DNA of 64,000 bases. Source: Mediterranea sp. An20. Lineage in GTDB: Bacteria > Bacteroidota > Bacteroidia > Bacteroidales > Bacteroidaceae. Where the stretch lies: assembly GCF_002160055.1 (NCBI RefSeq), contig NZ_NFJV01000011.1, positions 1-64,000 on the forward strand. The letters are read 5' to 3'. This document shows, one piece after another, positions 42,783 to 50,448 of this stretch. Each line of letters starts with the position of its first letter. Position 1 is the stretch's first letter. The notes below the pieces were generated by a model. That model was not told the DNA's origin and searched no databases. It saw only the letters and a program-made list of their open reading frames with translations. Position numbers and translations under genes: made by a program.

Positions 42783-45623
42783 TTATTCGGGTACAGTCAT
42801 TACCACCGTCAGCTTGTTGCCTTGGTTCAGCAGGGCCTTGGCAAAGGCTGCCACGTCTTGGGCGGTGATGCTGTTGACGAGGGCTTCATAGTCCTTGGTC
42901 ATGTCCACACCGAGTACCAGGTAGTTTTCCATCTGGTTCATCCAGTAGGAGTTCTCCTTCTGGTTGTCGGCGTATTTCTTCAGCATGTACTCCTTAATCT
43001 TCTGCATCTGCTCTTCCGTGGGGCCGTTGGCAGCGACCTTCTCCAGTTGGGCGTTGATGACGCCGTTCAGGTGTTCGAACTTTTCGGGGTCGGTCTGGTA
43101 GGAAATCTGCAGAGCGGCTTTGTTTTGATGTGAATCAAGCGAGCAATACGTGCTTACGCCATACGTTCCACCTTCTTTCTCACGTATTTCTTCGGTGAAT
43201 ATCATCGTGAGGGCTTGGTTGAAGATGCTGGACAGCACTTCGTTTTTGGGGTTGTACGTGCAGTCGCCATTGATAATGATGCCGACAGTAGCCATCGGGG
43301 TCTGCTGCTCCTTGGCGAAGATGTTTTCTTTGATGCCTTGTTCGGCTGCCTTGCGCAGGCCATCCTTGTTGAGGGCGCTTTCTTTGACATTTTTGGAGGG
43401 CAGGGCACCGAGATACTGCTCGATGTAAGGTTTGATAGAATCCAGGTCGGCATTGCCCACAAAGAGGTACGTAAAGTCGGCTGCATTGGCAAAAGCCTGC
43501 TTGTACAATTCCAGCATGCGGTCGTAGTCGAGTTGGTCCATCATGGAGGCCTTCAAGTTGAGGTAGCGCGGGTCTTTTCCATATATTTCATAACTCAATG
43601 TGTCGCTGAAGGCAGAGAGCGGGTTGGCTTCCGAACTTTCCAGTTGGGCTTTCATGCGGTTTTTGAAGGAAGCAAAGGATTCTTCGTCCTTGCGGGGTTG
43701 TGTGATGTAGAGGTATGTGAGCTGCATCATGGTCTCGAAGTCTTTAGGAGAGCAGCTGCCATACACGCCGGCTGCGGTCGAGCCTACGCTGGCGGTTACG
43801 GATACCTTCTTGCCGGCCAGCATCTTGGTCAACTCGACGTTGCTGAAGTTGCCTGCACCGCCTGCATCTATTACTCCGTTCATAACGGTATAGTTCAGCT
43901 TGTCGGCTGCATCGAAGAGACTCGTTCCACCCATGCTGAAGCCCTGCATACGGATTTCATCGGCCTTGAAGTCGGTCTTTTTCACATAAACCTTCACACC
44001 GTTGCTCAGGGTCAGTTCCGTGGCGCCGAAGAGGGCGTTGTCTTTCTGGCTGACAATCTTGCCGCCTTGGGGAGCCTCCTTGATGAGCGGTTCGTTGGAT
44101 ACCTTGTCTACGTAGGGCTGTACATCCAGTTTGGACATGCCCTTGAGACCGGCAACGACTTCTTCTTTCGTGGGCACTACCACGCCTTCTTTCTCTGGAG
44201 CGGCGATGAACACAGCTTGGTTATTTTCTGTGATGAGTTGCTTGGCCACTTCGTTGATGGCTGCCACGGGGATGTTGGGTGCCAGTTGGTTCATGGTGCT
44301 GTACTCATATTCGATGCCGGGAATGGGTTCGGCGTGCAGGAAGTGTTGCAGGCATTCGTTGACGTAAGCCATGTTGTTGGTCTTCTCGCGCTCGTTGTAG
44401 GCCGACTCCAGGCGTTGCAGGATGTTGGCGCGGGCACGGGCATATTCGCTTTCGGTGAAGCCGTAGCGGCGTACGCGTTCCAGTTCTTCGAGCAATACTT
44501 TCAAGGCGTTGTTCAGACCGTCTTCCTTGGCATAGGCACTTACATCGAGGGCTTTCTTCGTGCCGCTGAGGAAGAAGTCGGCATCCGGCGAGCAGAAAGC
44601 CATGTTGAAGGGCGGGTTGGCCGACTGTGCCAGTTCGCTGAAACGCTCGTTCAGCATGGTGGCGATGGCGTTCAGCATGTAGTTCTGGGCAAGATACATG
44701 ATGCTGCCCTTGATGCTGTCGGGCGTAGCGTCGTGCTTGAAGTAGATATTTACCAAGGGCAGGTCGATTTCCTTGTCCTTGCCGATGTAGACGATGGGTT
44801 CTTCATTGTCGGGCACAGGATACCAGATACGTTCGGCGCGGTTCTCCGGCAGCTTGATGTCCGCGAAGAGAGCTTTGATTTTCTGCTCCATCTGGTCTAC
44901 GTCGATGTCACCCACCACGATGATGCCTTGCAGGTCGGGGCGATACCACTTGGCGTAGTAGTCGCGGATGGCCTGGTAGGGGAAGTTGTTGATGACGTCG
45001 ATGCTGCCGATAGGCATACAGTCGCTATACTTCGAGTCGGGGTAGAACGTGGCCTGTGCGTCGGTGTAGAGGCGGAGCATGCCGACGTTGCGGCTGCGCC
45101 ATTCCTCGCGGATGACGCCGCGTTCCTTGTCAATCTCCTTGTCGCTCAGCAGTACGGCGTTGCTCCAGTCGTGCAGGATGAGCAGGCAGGAATCCACGAT
45201 GGCGGGGTCGGTGCTGGGTACATTATTAATATTATATACCGTCTCGTCCACTGAGGTGTAGGCATTGAGGTTGGTACCGAACTTGATGCCCTTCGTTTCG
45301 CACCACTGCACGATGCCCAGGCCGCGTTCGTCGCCGGGGAAGTTCTCGGTGCCGTTGAAGGCCATGTGCTCCAGGAAGTGCGCCAGGCCGCGCTGTTGCG
45401 GTTCTTCGAGGATGGAGCCTACCTTCTGTGCGATGTAGAACTCCACGCGGTTTTCAGGTTTTTCGTTGTGACGGATGTAATACGTCAGTCCGTTGTCCAG
45501 CTTGCCGATGCGGACGTTTTTGTCCACCGGCAGCGGCGGCAGCTGCATTTGGGCGGCTGCCTGTTGCAGGCTACAGCACAAGATGAGTGCTACCAGCCAG
45601 AGTGTTCTTGTTAAATGTTTCAT
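42783..45623 (-). CDS. M16-family zinc metallopeptidase (two-domain, exported)
   Basis: This 946-residue pitrilysin/insulinase-type protease has a signal peptide (ALILCCSLQQAAAQ). The inverted zinc motif His82-Phe-Leu-Glu85-His86 lies in RGLAHFLEHMAFNGTENFPG. The protein contains the usual active N-terminal half and inactive C-terminal half with repeated M16 domains. It is likely periplasmic, degrading peptides. I start at 45623 (MKHLTRTLW). The frame is open to 45800, but those 59 residues are charged, non-family and precede the signal peptide. Confidence 0.93.
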   Translation of the reverse strand: MKHLTRTLWLVALILCCSLQQAAAQMQLPPLPVDKNVRIGKLDNGLTYYIRHNEKPENRVEFYIAQKVGSILEEPQQRGLAHFLEHMAFNGTENFPGDERGLGIVQWCETKGIKFGTNLNAYTSVDETVYNINNVPSTDPAIVDSCLLILHDWSNAVLLSDKEIDKERGVIREEWRSRNVGMLRLYTDAQATFYPDSKYSDCMPIGSIDVINNFPYQAIRDYYAKWYRPDLQGIIVVGDIDVDQMEQKIKALFADIKLPENRAERIWYPVPDNEEPIVYIGKDKEIDLPLVNIYFKHDATPDSIKGSIMYLAQNYMLNAIATMLNERFSELAQSANPPFNMAFCSPDADFFLSGTKKALDVSAYAKEDGLNNALKVLLEELERVRRYGFTESEYARARANILQRLESAYNEREKTNNMAYVNECLQHFLHAEPIPGIEYEYSTMNQLAPNIPVAAINEVAKQLITENNQAVFIAAPEKEGVVVPTKEEVVAGLKGMSKLDVQPYVDKVSNEPLIKEAPQGGKIVSQKDNALFGATELTLSNGVKVYVKKTDFKADEIRMQGFSMGGTSLFDAADKLNYTVMNGVIDAGGAGNFSNVELTKMLAGKKVSVTASVGSTAAGVYGSCSPKDFETMMQLTYLYITQPRKDEESFASFKNRMKAQLESSEANPLSAFSDTLSYEIYGKDPRYLNLKASMMDQLDYDRMLELYKQAFANAADFTYLFVGNADLDSIKPYIEQYLGALPSKNVKESALNKDGLRKAAEQGIKENIFAKEQQTPMATVGIIINGDCTYNPKNEVLSSIFNQALTMIFTEEIREKEGGTYGVSTYCSLDSHQNKAALQISYQTDPEKFEHLNGVINAQLEKVAANGPTEEQMQKIKEYMLKKYADNQKENSYWMNQMENYLVLGVDMTKDYEALVNSITAQDVAAFAKALLNQGNKLTVVMTVPE

Positions 45624-45804
45624 AATTCTATTTGGTTTAAATAGTTCTTCAGTCTTGTCTGTCGCATCCGGCTCGGAAAAGTCACAGCGGGGAGACATTT
45701 TTTCTTCTTCTGTCCTTTTATATTTTTCATGGTCATTTCTGTTTTCCATTCTTTTAGCTTTTCTTCTTGCCCGATTCTGGTAAATTATCTTATCCCGCAT
45801 CCTT

Positions 45805-46728
45805 CTATGGGATTATCAGGGTGATGGCTTCGTGCAGGATACTGATGTTAAGCGGAAAATGTCGTTCCAGAATGCGGCCGTCCAAGTCGACTACGGCGTT
45901 GCGGGCGCGCAGCACTTTCACTTCGCGGGTGCGGAACGGTTTCACCAACCGGTGGTTGAGGATTCGTCCCTCTATGAGCATCCACAAGCCCCCCCACAGT
46001 TGGCGCAGTTCCGGGCGGTAAATGACAGACACGTCCAACCACCCGTTGTAGGGCACGGCACTGGGCACTTGCCCGTAGCCAGTGGCACTGCCGATGCATA
46101 CGGTCATGATGCGTCCGCGTATGTGTTCACCGTTTATCTTGAGGTGCATGCGGTACAGCTTGCGTTCGAAGATGAGCGAGAGGAAGGCCATGAAATATGA
46201 CAGGTATTTCACTCCCCAGAACCGCTTGCACTGGTCTGTTATCTTGACGATGCGTGCTCCTAAGCCGATGTTGATGGCGTTGAGAAAGTAGCGCGTCACG
46301 TGCTTCTGTCCGTCGTAATACTGGCACGTGCCCACGTCAATCCGCCGTCGCCGTCCGCGCAGGAGGCAATCCACGGCTTCCTTGTAGTCGGAACTTATCT
46401 CCCAATAGCCGGCAAAGTCGTTGCCGATGCCGTTGGGTATAATGCCTAAGGCGATGTCTTCCTTGTTTGTAGCCTTTGAGTGCATGATGCCGTTGATGGC
46501 ATCGTTCAGTGCGCCATCCCCTCCTACTATCACGATGACACGATAGCCGTTGCTGGCCAGGATGCCGGCCAGGCGTTCTACCGAGCCGAAGCCTTCGGAC
46601 TGCACATAGTCGTAGGCCACGCCTTGGCTGTCCATGTAGTTTTTTATCTCTTTCCAGCGTTTCTGCACCTTTCGGGTGCCGGCTTTAGGGTTGTAGATGA
46701 TGCCCCATCTGTCTGGTTCTGCGCTCAT
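45805..46728 (-). CDS. Diacylglycerol kinase-family lipid kinase
   Basis: This 307-residue protein has the DAGK catalytic domain, including IYNPKAGTRK (12-20) and the nucleotide-binding GGDGALNDAINGIM (about 69-82). IIPNGIGNDFAGYW and the C-terminal SVIYRPELRQLWGGLWMLIE are also typical. It probably phosphorylates diacylglycerol or another lipid at the inner membrane. It follows miaA by 3 bp. Confidence 0.9.
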   Translation of the reverse strand: MSAEPDRWGIIYNPKAGTRKVQKRWKEIKNYMDSQGVAYDYVQSEGFGSVERLAGILASNGYRVIVIVGGDGALNDAINGIMHSKATNKEDIALGIIPNGIGNDFAGYWEISSDYKEAVDCLLRGRRRRIDVGTCQYYDGQKHVTRYFLNAINIGLGARIVKITDQCKRFWGVKYLSYFMAFLSLIFERKLYRMHLKINGEHIRGRIMTVCIGSATGYGQVPSAVPYNGWLDVSVIYRPELRQLWGGLWMLIEGRILNHRLVKPFRTREVKVLRARNAVVDLDGRILERHFPLNISILHEAITLIIP

Positions 46729-46731
46729 AGT

Positions 46732-47682
46732 TTAAGTGTGTATTTGTAGGTTGGGTGATTGATTTCCGTCCAGCAGCCGGCATACGGCTTCTACTTTGCG
46801 GTCGGTCGGCAGGGAGGCATCTATCCAGTGGATGTGGAAGCCCCGCCGTTCCATGCCGCGGAACCAAGTCATCTGCCGTTTGGCAAACTGGTGGATGGCC
46901 GTCTCCAGCTGGCGTACCATCTCGTTGTAGCTTAGTTGTCCGGTGACGTAGAGAGTCAGGAATTTATACTCCAACCCGTAATACGTCAGGTCTTCAGGCG
47001 CGATGCCTTCGTCCAGCAACTGGCGCACTTCGTCCACCATGCCCTGTTCTAAGCGCTGTTGCAGGCGTCGGCTGATACGGGCGCGGCGTTCTTCGCGGCT
47101 GATGTCCACCCCAATCAGCAGGCTGGTCAGGTGTGGGAAAGGCCGTTCCTCGGCGGGAGCATGGCGATAATATTCTTCTATTTCGATGGCGCGGATGGCA
47201 CGTTTGGGCGTGTCCACATCGGTGGTATTGTGCAGCGTCTTGTAGGTTTTCAGCAACGCGGTCAGCTCTTCCAGCGACTTGCCGGCAAGGGCAGCTCGCA
47301 GAGACGGGTTCTCAGGGACAGGAAGCAGGCGGTAGCCGCTCAGCACCGACTCTAAGTAAAGCCCCGTTCCTCCGCACACGATGGGTGTGTGTCCGCGCCC
47401 CCGTATGTCTTCGTAGGCTTGCAGGAAGTCGCGCTGGTATTCGAACACGTTGTATTTGGTGCCTGGTTCGGCAATATCTATCAGATGGTAGGGCACAGCC
47501 TTGCTATTTACCACGTAGTCGGACAGGTCCTTGCCTGTGCCCAAGTCCATGCGGCGGTACACCTGCCGCGAGTCGGCACTGATGATTTCCGTGTCGAGGG
47601 CAGCAGCTAAGGCGGCGGCCAGTGTGGTTTTTCCCGAAGCGGTAGGCCCTAATATGGCGATTAAATCGTAGGCAGGCATCAT
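46732..47682 (-). CDS. miaA: tRNA dimethylallyltransferase
   Basis: The enzyme adds a dimethylallyl group to A37 of tRNAs reading UNN codons. The P-loop is ILGPTASGKTTLAAALA, followed by the conserved ISADSRQVYRRMDLGTGK, CGGTGLYLESVL and ITKR-type substrate loops (RAIRAIEIEEY), and a C-terminal TWFRG element. I start at 47682 or 47679 (two adjacent ATG codons), because the promoter -7 element lies at 47708-47715 inside the longer open frame. It is co-transcribed with the lipid kinase gene. Confidence 0.95.
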   Translation of the reverse strand: MMPAYDLIAILGPTASGKTTLAAALAAALDTEIISADSRQVYRRMDLGTGKDLSDYVVNSKAVPYHLIDIAEPGTKYNVFEYQRDFLQAYEDIRGRGHTPIVCGGTGLYLESVLSGYRLLPVPENPSLRAALAGKSLEELTALLKTYKTLHNTTDVDTPKRAIRAIEIEEYYRHAPAEERPFPHLTSLLIGVDISREERRARISRRLQQRLEQGMVDEVRQLLDEGIAPEDLTYYGLEYKFLTLYVTGQLSYNEMVRQLETAIHQFAKRQMTWFRGMERRGFHIHWIDASLPTDRKVEAVCRLLDGNQSPNLQIHT

Positions 47683-47707
47683 GTCTGGTTGGTTTATTGT
47701 TTCACGG

Positions 47708-47739
47708 CAAAGATAGCGTAATTTGGGCAGAAACGCAAC
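47708..47739 (-). promoter_or_regulatory. miaA promoter
   Basis: On the minus strand it reads GTTG, a 20-base spacer, then TATCTTTG (47708-47715). Transcription would begin about 20 nt before the miaA start. Confidence 0.6.
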
Positions 47740-47799
47740 GCGTGTTCCTAAAAAAACGTTCCGTCTTGACATCTGTTTCTGTTTTCTGTTCCTTTTCTT

Positions 47800-47864
47800 A
47801 GAAGCTGTTTAATTTTTGCTCAGTTGAATATGATTCTTAAAAGGGGAAAATTTAAACAGACTCT
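47800..47864. repeat. Short inverted-terminal-repeat element, family M1
   Basis: This 65-bp unit begins AGAAGCTGTTTAATTTTTGC and ends GAAAATTTAAACAGACTCT. The termini match those of the longer element at 48656-48830, so this is probably an internally deleted copy. Confidence 0.6.
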
Positions 47865-47893
47865 TAATCGAAATACTCTTTCTGGGCTTGGGA

Positions 47894-48118
47894 GATAAGT
47901 AAATGTGCAAACTTAAATGATACTAAACACAGAGTCACGGAGACACAGAGTTTTTTGTTTTCTTGTCTACGGCCCACAGGCTTAATTTCCCTTCTCTCGT
48001 ATGCGGCGAAGCCGCGGACTCTGTGCCCTCCCGTCATTTTTACCGACAGACTGTTACAGAACTTTGTGTCTCTGTGTCTCTGTGTTTGATATAAACTAAT
48101 TCTGATTGATTACTTATT
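47894..48118. repeat. Hairpin repeat with ACACAGAG words, family M2, copy 1
   Basis: It begins ATAAGTAAATGTG and contains ACTAAACACAGAGTC. The right side has AACTTTGTGTCTCTGTG and AATTCTGATTGATTACTTAT. The same order of words occurs in a shorter copy at 62312-62427. Confidence 0.65.
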
Positions 48119-48248
48119 CGTTTTATTCTTTATGCGGATTTCTCCTATGCCCAACAGCCATTTGAACCGGCAAAGATGCGGTTTGTAGCTTCCGGGGCAG
48201 AGGCTTTTTTTGAAAACATACGTGAAAACAACTTCGGATTCTATTAAA

Positions 48249-48266
48249 ATATGTTTTAAAGCATAT
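48249..48266. promoter_or_regulatory. Conserved near-palindrome upstream of small RNA copy A
   Basis: ATATGTTTTAAAGCATAT is symmetric at 16 of 18 positions. It ends 16 bp before the -33 box. The same box lies at the same distance from copy B (48928-48945). It could be an operator. Confidence 0.4.
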
Positions 48267-48282
48267 TTTTCTTCCCGTTTTA

Positions 48283-48313
48283 TTTGCAGGTATCGAAAAA
48301 GTCCGTACCTTTG
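48283..48313 (+). promoter_or_regulatory. Promoter of candidate small RNA copy A
   Basis: TTTG (48283-48286), a 19-base spacer and TACCTTTG (48306-48313) give a full consensus match. Confidence 0.8.
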
Positions 48314-48317
48314 CACT

Positions 48318-48379
48318 GTGTTTTTCATGGTATTAGATTTAAGGTTAACAAAGGTTGGGCTCAGCGGAGCCCTTTTTTT
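48318..48379 (+). ncRNA. Candidate small RNA, copy A
   Basis: This unit of about 62 nt has its own consensus promoter and an intrinsic terminator (GGGCTC-AGCG-GAGCCC, 48357-48372, then seven T). The body between them, including CATGGTATTAGATTTAAGG and TTAACAAAGGTTGGG, is conserved in copies B and C. The body contains an ATG followed by only a few codons, so it is not a plausible gene. The 5' end is estimated from the -7 element. Confidence 0.7.
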
Positions 48380-48433
48380 ATGCCCGTACGTTTCCTGTTT
48401 CCGGCGACAAGTAGCCTTTGGGGTCGGAATTGT

Positions 48434-48521
48434 TTATACTTTGGCACTCCATTCCTTATACCTTGGCACCCCATTCCTTATACTTTGGGAGTACGTTTCT
48501 TATACCTTGTCAGTCGGGCCT
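48434..48521 (+). repeat. 22-bp degenerate tandem repeat array, site 6
   Basis: TTATAC recurs at 48434, 48456, 48478 and 48500 in exact 22-bp steps, each followed by (C/T)TTGGnA or CTTGTCA. It lies just downstream of small RNA copy A. Confidence 0.8.
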
Positions 48522-48655
48522 TCTGTAAGAGTGGTTTAGGAGGCTGTAGCATGCAGGGTAACGGAAGAATATCCACCGTTGATGGAAATGGCTGGAATGC
48601 CTGTCTGCTAAGAGAGGTTTTAGTTTCCGTTTCATTTTTGCTCGGCCAGACTCTA

Positions 48656-48830
48656 AGAGCTTGTTTAAATTTTGCTCAGCTTTATTTTGAGTACTGTTTC
48701 CGAGGATATTTTTCCGGTGTACTGAGGAACGTAGCGGGCTACGTGACGAAGTATGCCGGGAAAAGAGACCGGAAAGAGGCTCAAAAGAAGCTGAATATAA
48801 ATCTAAAAGAGGAAAATTTAAACAGGCTCT
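48656..48830. repeat. Inverted-terminal-repeat element, family M1, full copy
   Basis: This 175-bp element is bounded by AGAGCTTGTTTAAATTTT and AAAATTTAAACAGGCTCT (17 of 18 positions match when inverted). A central palindrome GAACGTAGC-GG-GCTACGTGAC lies inside. A related core is found at 58727-58903. It encodes no protein, so if mobile it would depend on enzymes encoded elsewhere. Confidence 0.7.
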
Positions 48831-48927
48831 AAGTAGGGTTAGAGAAAAATTTGTACTGGCTCTAAGCAGCGTGTAAAAGTGTGAAAGAAGTTTTGTATAG
48901 CCTGTAAAATCGGCTTGTTTTCTTAAA

Positions 48928-48945
48928 TTATGTTTTAAAGCATAT
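48928..48945. promoter_or_regulatory. Conserved near-palindrome upstream of small RNA copy B
   Basis: TTATGTTTTAAAGCATAT is the same box and spacing as upstream of copy A. Confidence 0.4.
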
Positions 48946-48961
48946 TTTTCTTCCCAAATAA

Positions 48962-48992
48962 TTTGCAGGTATCAAAAAAGTCCGTACCTTTG
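48962..48992 (+). promoter_or_regulatory. Promoter of candidate small RNA copy B
   Basis: TTTG (48962-48965), a 19-base spacer and TACCTTTG (48985-48992) give a full consensus match. Confidence 0.8.
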
Positions 48993-48996
48993 CACT

Positions 48997-49058
48997 GTGT
49001 TTTTCATGGTATTAGATTTAAGGTTAACAAAGGTTGGGCTCAGCGGAGCCCTTTTTTT
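48997..49058 (+). ncRNA. Candidate small RNA, copy B
   Basis: The transcribed part is identical to copy A, and the terminator hairpin (49036-49051) plus seven T are the same. The identity extends upstream through the promoter and the near-palindrome, and downstream to TGCCCGTACG. This indicates duplication of a unit of about 140 bp. Confidence 0.7.
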
Positions 49059-49176
49059 ATGCCCGTACGCCAACTCCTTTATCAGCGCAGCTTTCCGTTA
49101 GTTAGGGTTTGCCAATCCTTCACTTTCGCACGTTGTTCTTGCTATGTGTGCTTGTGTTGGCAGGTTCCTCTCTTTT

Positions 49177-49797
49177 TTAGAATTTGCAGAAAAACGATAC
49201 GAAGAACGGCACGCTCAGGTCGATGAGCAGTCCGTGGAAGATAGCTACCGGTATCATTTCCTTGCCGGAATGGCGGGTGATGGCAGGAAGCAGTACGTCC
49301 ATCGAATTGACCCCCGCAGCCGAGATGGGAGCTAATTGTCCGAAGTATCTTCGGATGAGCGGTGCGCCGAAAAGGGCGGTCATTTCGCGGAAGATGTTGG
49401 TCAGCAGGGCGATGGTGCCCAGTTCTGTGGCGGCCTGTAAGCCGATAGAGGCTTCTTTGAGCTGGGTGATGAGGATGGACGACAGCGAATAGTAGGCGAA
49501 TCCGCTGCCTACAGCCAGACATTCGGTCACGCTCCAGCGACTCAACAGCAGGGCGGCTGCGGCAGAGAAAACCAGGGTGCCGCACACCGTGGCGGCAGGT
49601 ACCAGCAGCATGCGCAGGTTCAGTGAGCCTAACAGTTGTTTCAGTTCCTTGTTGCTGCCCATGCCCAGCCCGACCTGGAACATGAGGGCATAGAGCACAC
49701 ACAGCGACACTTGGTGTGTGTCGATTTTCACTTCACCCAGCAGGCCTGCCAGGCAGCCTACTGCGAAAAACGCAATGACAATCAGGTTCTGTTTCAT
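49177..49797 (-). CDS. LysO-family lysine exporter, C-terminal half protein
   Basis: This 206-residue membrane protein with about six helices corresponds to the larger, C-terminal part of LysO (YbjE, DUF340). Typical segments are QVGLGMGSNKELKQLLGSLN, GSGFAYYSLSSILITQLKEA, and GVNSMDVLLPAITRHSGKEM with the conserved Asp and His region. Known LysO exports lysine and toxic analogues across the inner membrane. Here the gene is split: the N-terminal part is the preceding small gene, overlapping by 4 bp (ATGA). I start at 49797 (MKQNLIV). Confidence 0.88.
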   Translation of the reverse strand: MKQNLIVIAFFAVGCLAGLLGEVKIDTHQVSLCVLYALMFQVGLGMGSNKELKQLLGSLNLRMLLVPAATVCGTLVFSAAAALLLSRWSVTECLAVGSGFAYYSLSSILITQLKEASIGLQAATELGTIALLTNIFREMTALFGAPLIRRYFGQLAPISAAGVNSMDVLLPAITRHSGKEMIPVAIFHGLLIDLSVPFFVSFFCKF

Positions 49798-50078
49798 TTC
49801 TTTTCCTCCTTTCTGTTCTTGGTATATAGGCGTAGTGCCAGCGAAGCCGCGGCAATGCTGCCTGCCGTGCCGGCTACGGCCAAAAGTGCCGCTTGCCATC
49901 CGAAACGAGCTAAGTTGTCGATAATAAGGTGGTTGGAGCCGATGGACAATCCCAACACAAAGAGCAGCAGGCAGACGGTGAGTGCGGTGCTCTTTTCGAG
50001 TTGACGCACGAAAGATGCGCGGCGCAGCAGGTAGCCCAATATGCCGCCTGCCACTAAGGTCAGTATGATGCTGAACAT
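49794..50078 (-). CDS. LysO-family exporter, N-terminal half protein
   Basis: This 94-residue protein with about three helices (MFSIILTLVAGGILGYLLRR, TALTVCLLLFVLGLSIGSNH) matches the N-terminal part of LysO. Its stop overlaps the start of the C-terminal half gene. The order of the two halves and the clean overlap suggest a normal two-gene version rather than a broken gene. The frame is open upstream to 50174, but the extra 32 residues lie in the leader and do not resemble the family. Confidence 0.82.
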   Translation of the reverse strand: MFSIILTLVAGGILGYLLRRASFVRQLEKSTALTVCLLLFVLGLSIGSNHLIIDNLARFGWQAALLAVAGTAGSIAAASLALRLYTKNRKEEKK

Positions 50079-50370
50079 AATGGTTTCGTTTTTAGGTTGT
50101 GGGTGTAAGGGCAATAAGTCTCTTTCCGGCGGTTTTCGCCGGATGGACAGGAGGGACACCGGAATAGGGGACATGTCATTCTGTCATCCCGGTCATTGTT
50201 CTATGGTGTACCCCCGTCGGAATGGGAAGGAAGACGGGAGGGAGGTCAGATGAAACCGCTGAACCAATGCACGTGCACCAATGCACACCTGCACAGACAA
50301 CCATAGGCGCCTGTGTAGCCGGTAGAGAGATATGTGTACGTGTTCTGTTTCATCTTTGGCGTATTCTTGA
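50079..50370 (-). promoter_or_regulatory. Long structured leader of the lysO pair
   Basis: From a full promoter at 50376-50406 the leader runs about 290 nt to the first lysO gene. It contains GGCGT/ACGCC at its 5' end, a GTGCATTGG direct repeat flanking TGCAC, and a stem TCCGGCG-AAAAC-CGCCGGA at 50125-50143. It also has a 35-codon open frame (50246-50353) with ATG close to the 5' end. I do not recognise the lysine riboswitch core. Confidence 0.5.
50246..50353 (-). CDS. Possible leader peptide in the lysO leader
   Basis: This 35-codon frame begins MKQNTYTYLSTGY about 17 nt after the predicted transcription start. It contains the cysteine-rich word CLCRC and ends HVHWFSGFI. There is no lysine run, so classical lysine attenuation is not indicated. 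The ribosome binding site is not obvious. It may be translated for regulation or may be incidental. Confidence 0.25.
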   Translation of the reverse strand: MKQNTYTYLSTGYTGAYGCLCRCALVHVHWFSGFI

Positions 50371-50375
50371 CGCCG

Positions 50376-50406
50376 CAAAGATACGTAATAATTGTATATT
50401 TGCAAA
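50376..50406 (-). promoter_or_regulatory. Promoter of the lysO pair
   Basis: On the minus strand it reads TTTG (50403-50406), a 19-base spacer, then TATCTTTG (50376-50383), a full consensus match. Confidence 0.75.
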
Positions 50407-50448
50407 ATAAATATTCAATAAATAGGAGTGCCACTCTGTCAGGGCCTG

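Larger units (their letters stand above)
47683..49176. other. 1.5-kb gene-free repeat hotspot
   Basis: No protein gene is supported here. In order the region holds the miaA promoter, a short inverted-repeat element, a hairpin element with ACACAGAG words, candidate small RNA copy A, a four-unit 22-bp array, a longer inverted-repeat element and candidate small RNA copy B. Frames of up to 182 codons (48284-48832) run straight through these repeats and are not genes. Confidence 0.75.

Noticed and set aside
43215-45254. A 679-codon open frame on the plus strand opposite the M16 protease gene.
   Set aside because: It is the antisense shadow of a gene with strong third-position bias. The translation is rich in Val, Gly and His runs and has no domain. 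Similar shadows at 8153-9955, 5512-6927, 25989-27281 and 23726-24919 were rejected for the same reason.
45624-45800. 59-residue N-terminal extension of the M16 protease.
   Set aside because: It would place charged residues ahead of the signal peptide, and homologous proteins start at the signal peptide.
48434-48521. Possible CRISPR array because of the regular 22-bp spacing.
   Set aside because: There are no unique spacers between conserved repeats; the whole unit repeats. No cas genes are present in the window.
48284-48832. A 182-codon frame in the repeat hotspot, and an 87-codon frame at 48963-49226.
   Set aside because: They run through the small RNA promoters, terminators, tandem array and inverted-repeat element, and both share the same start only because the RNA unit is duplicated.
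50079-50370. Lysine riboswitch upstream of lysO.
   Set aside because: I could not find the conserved core of that class, so I report only an unassigned structured leader.
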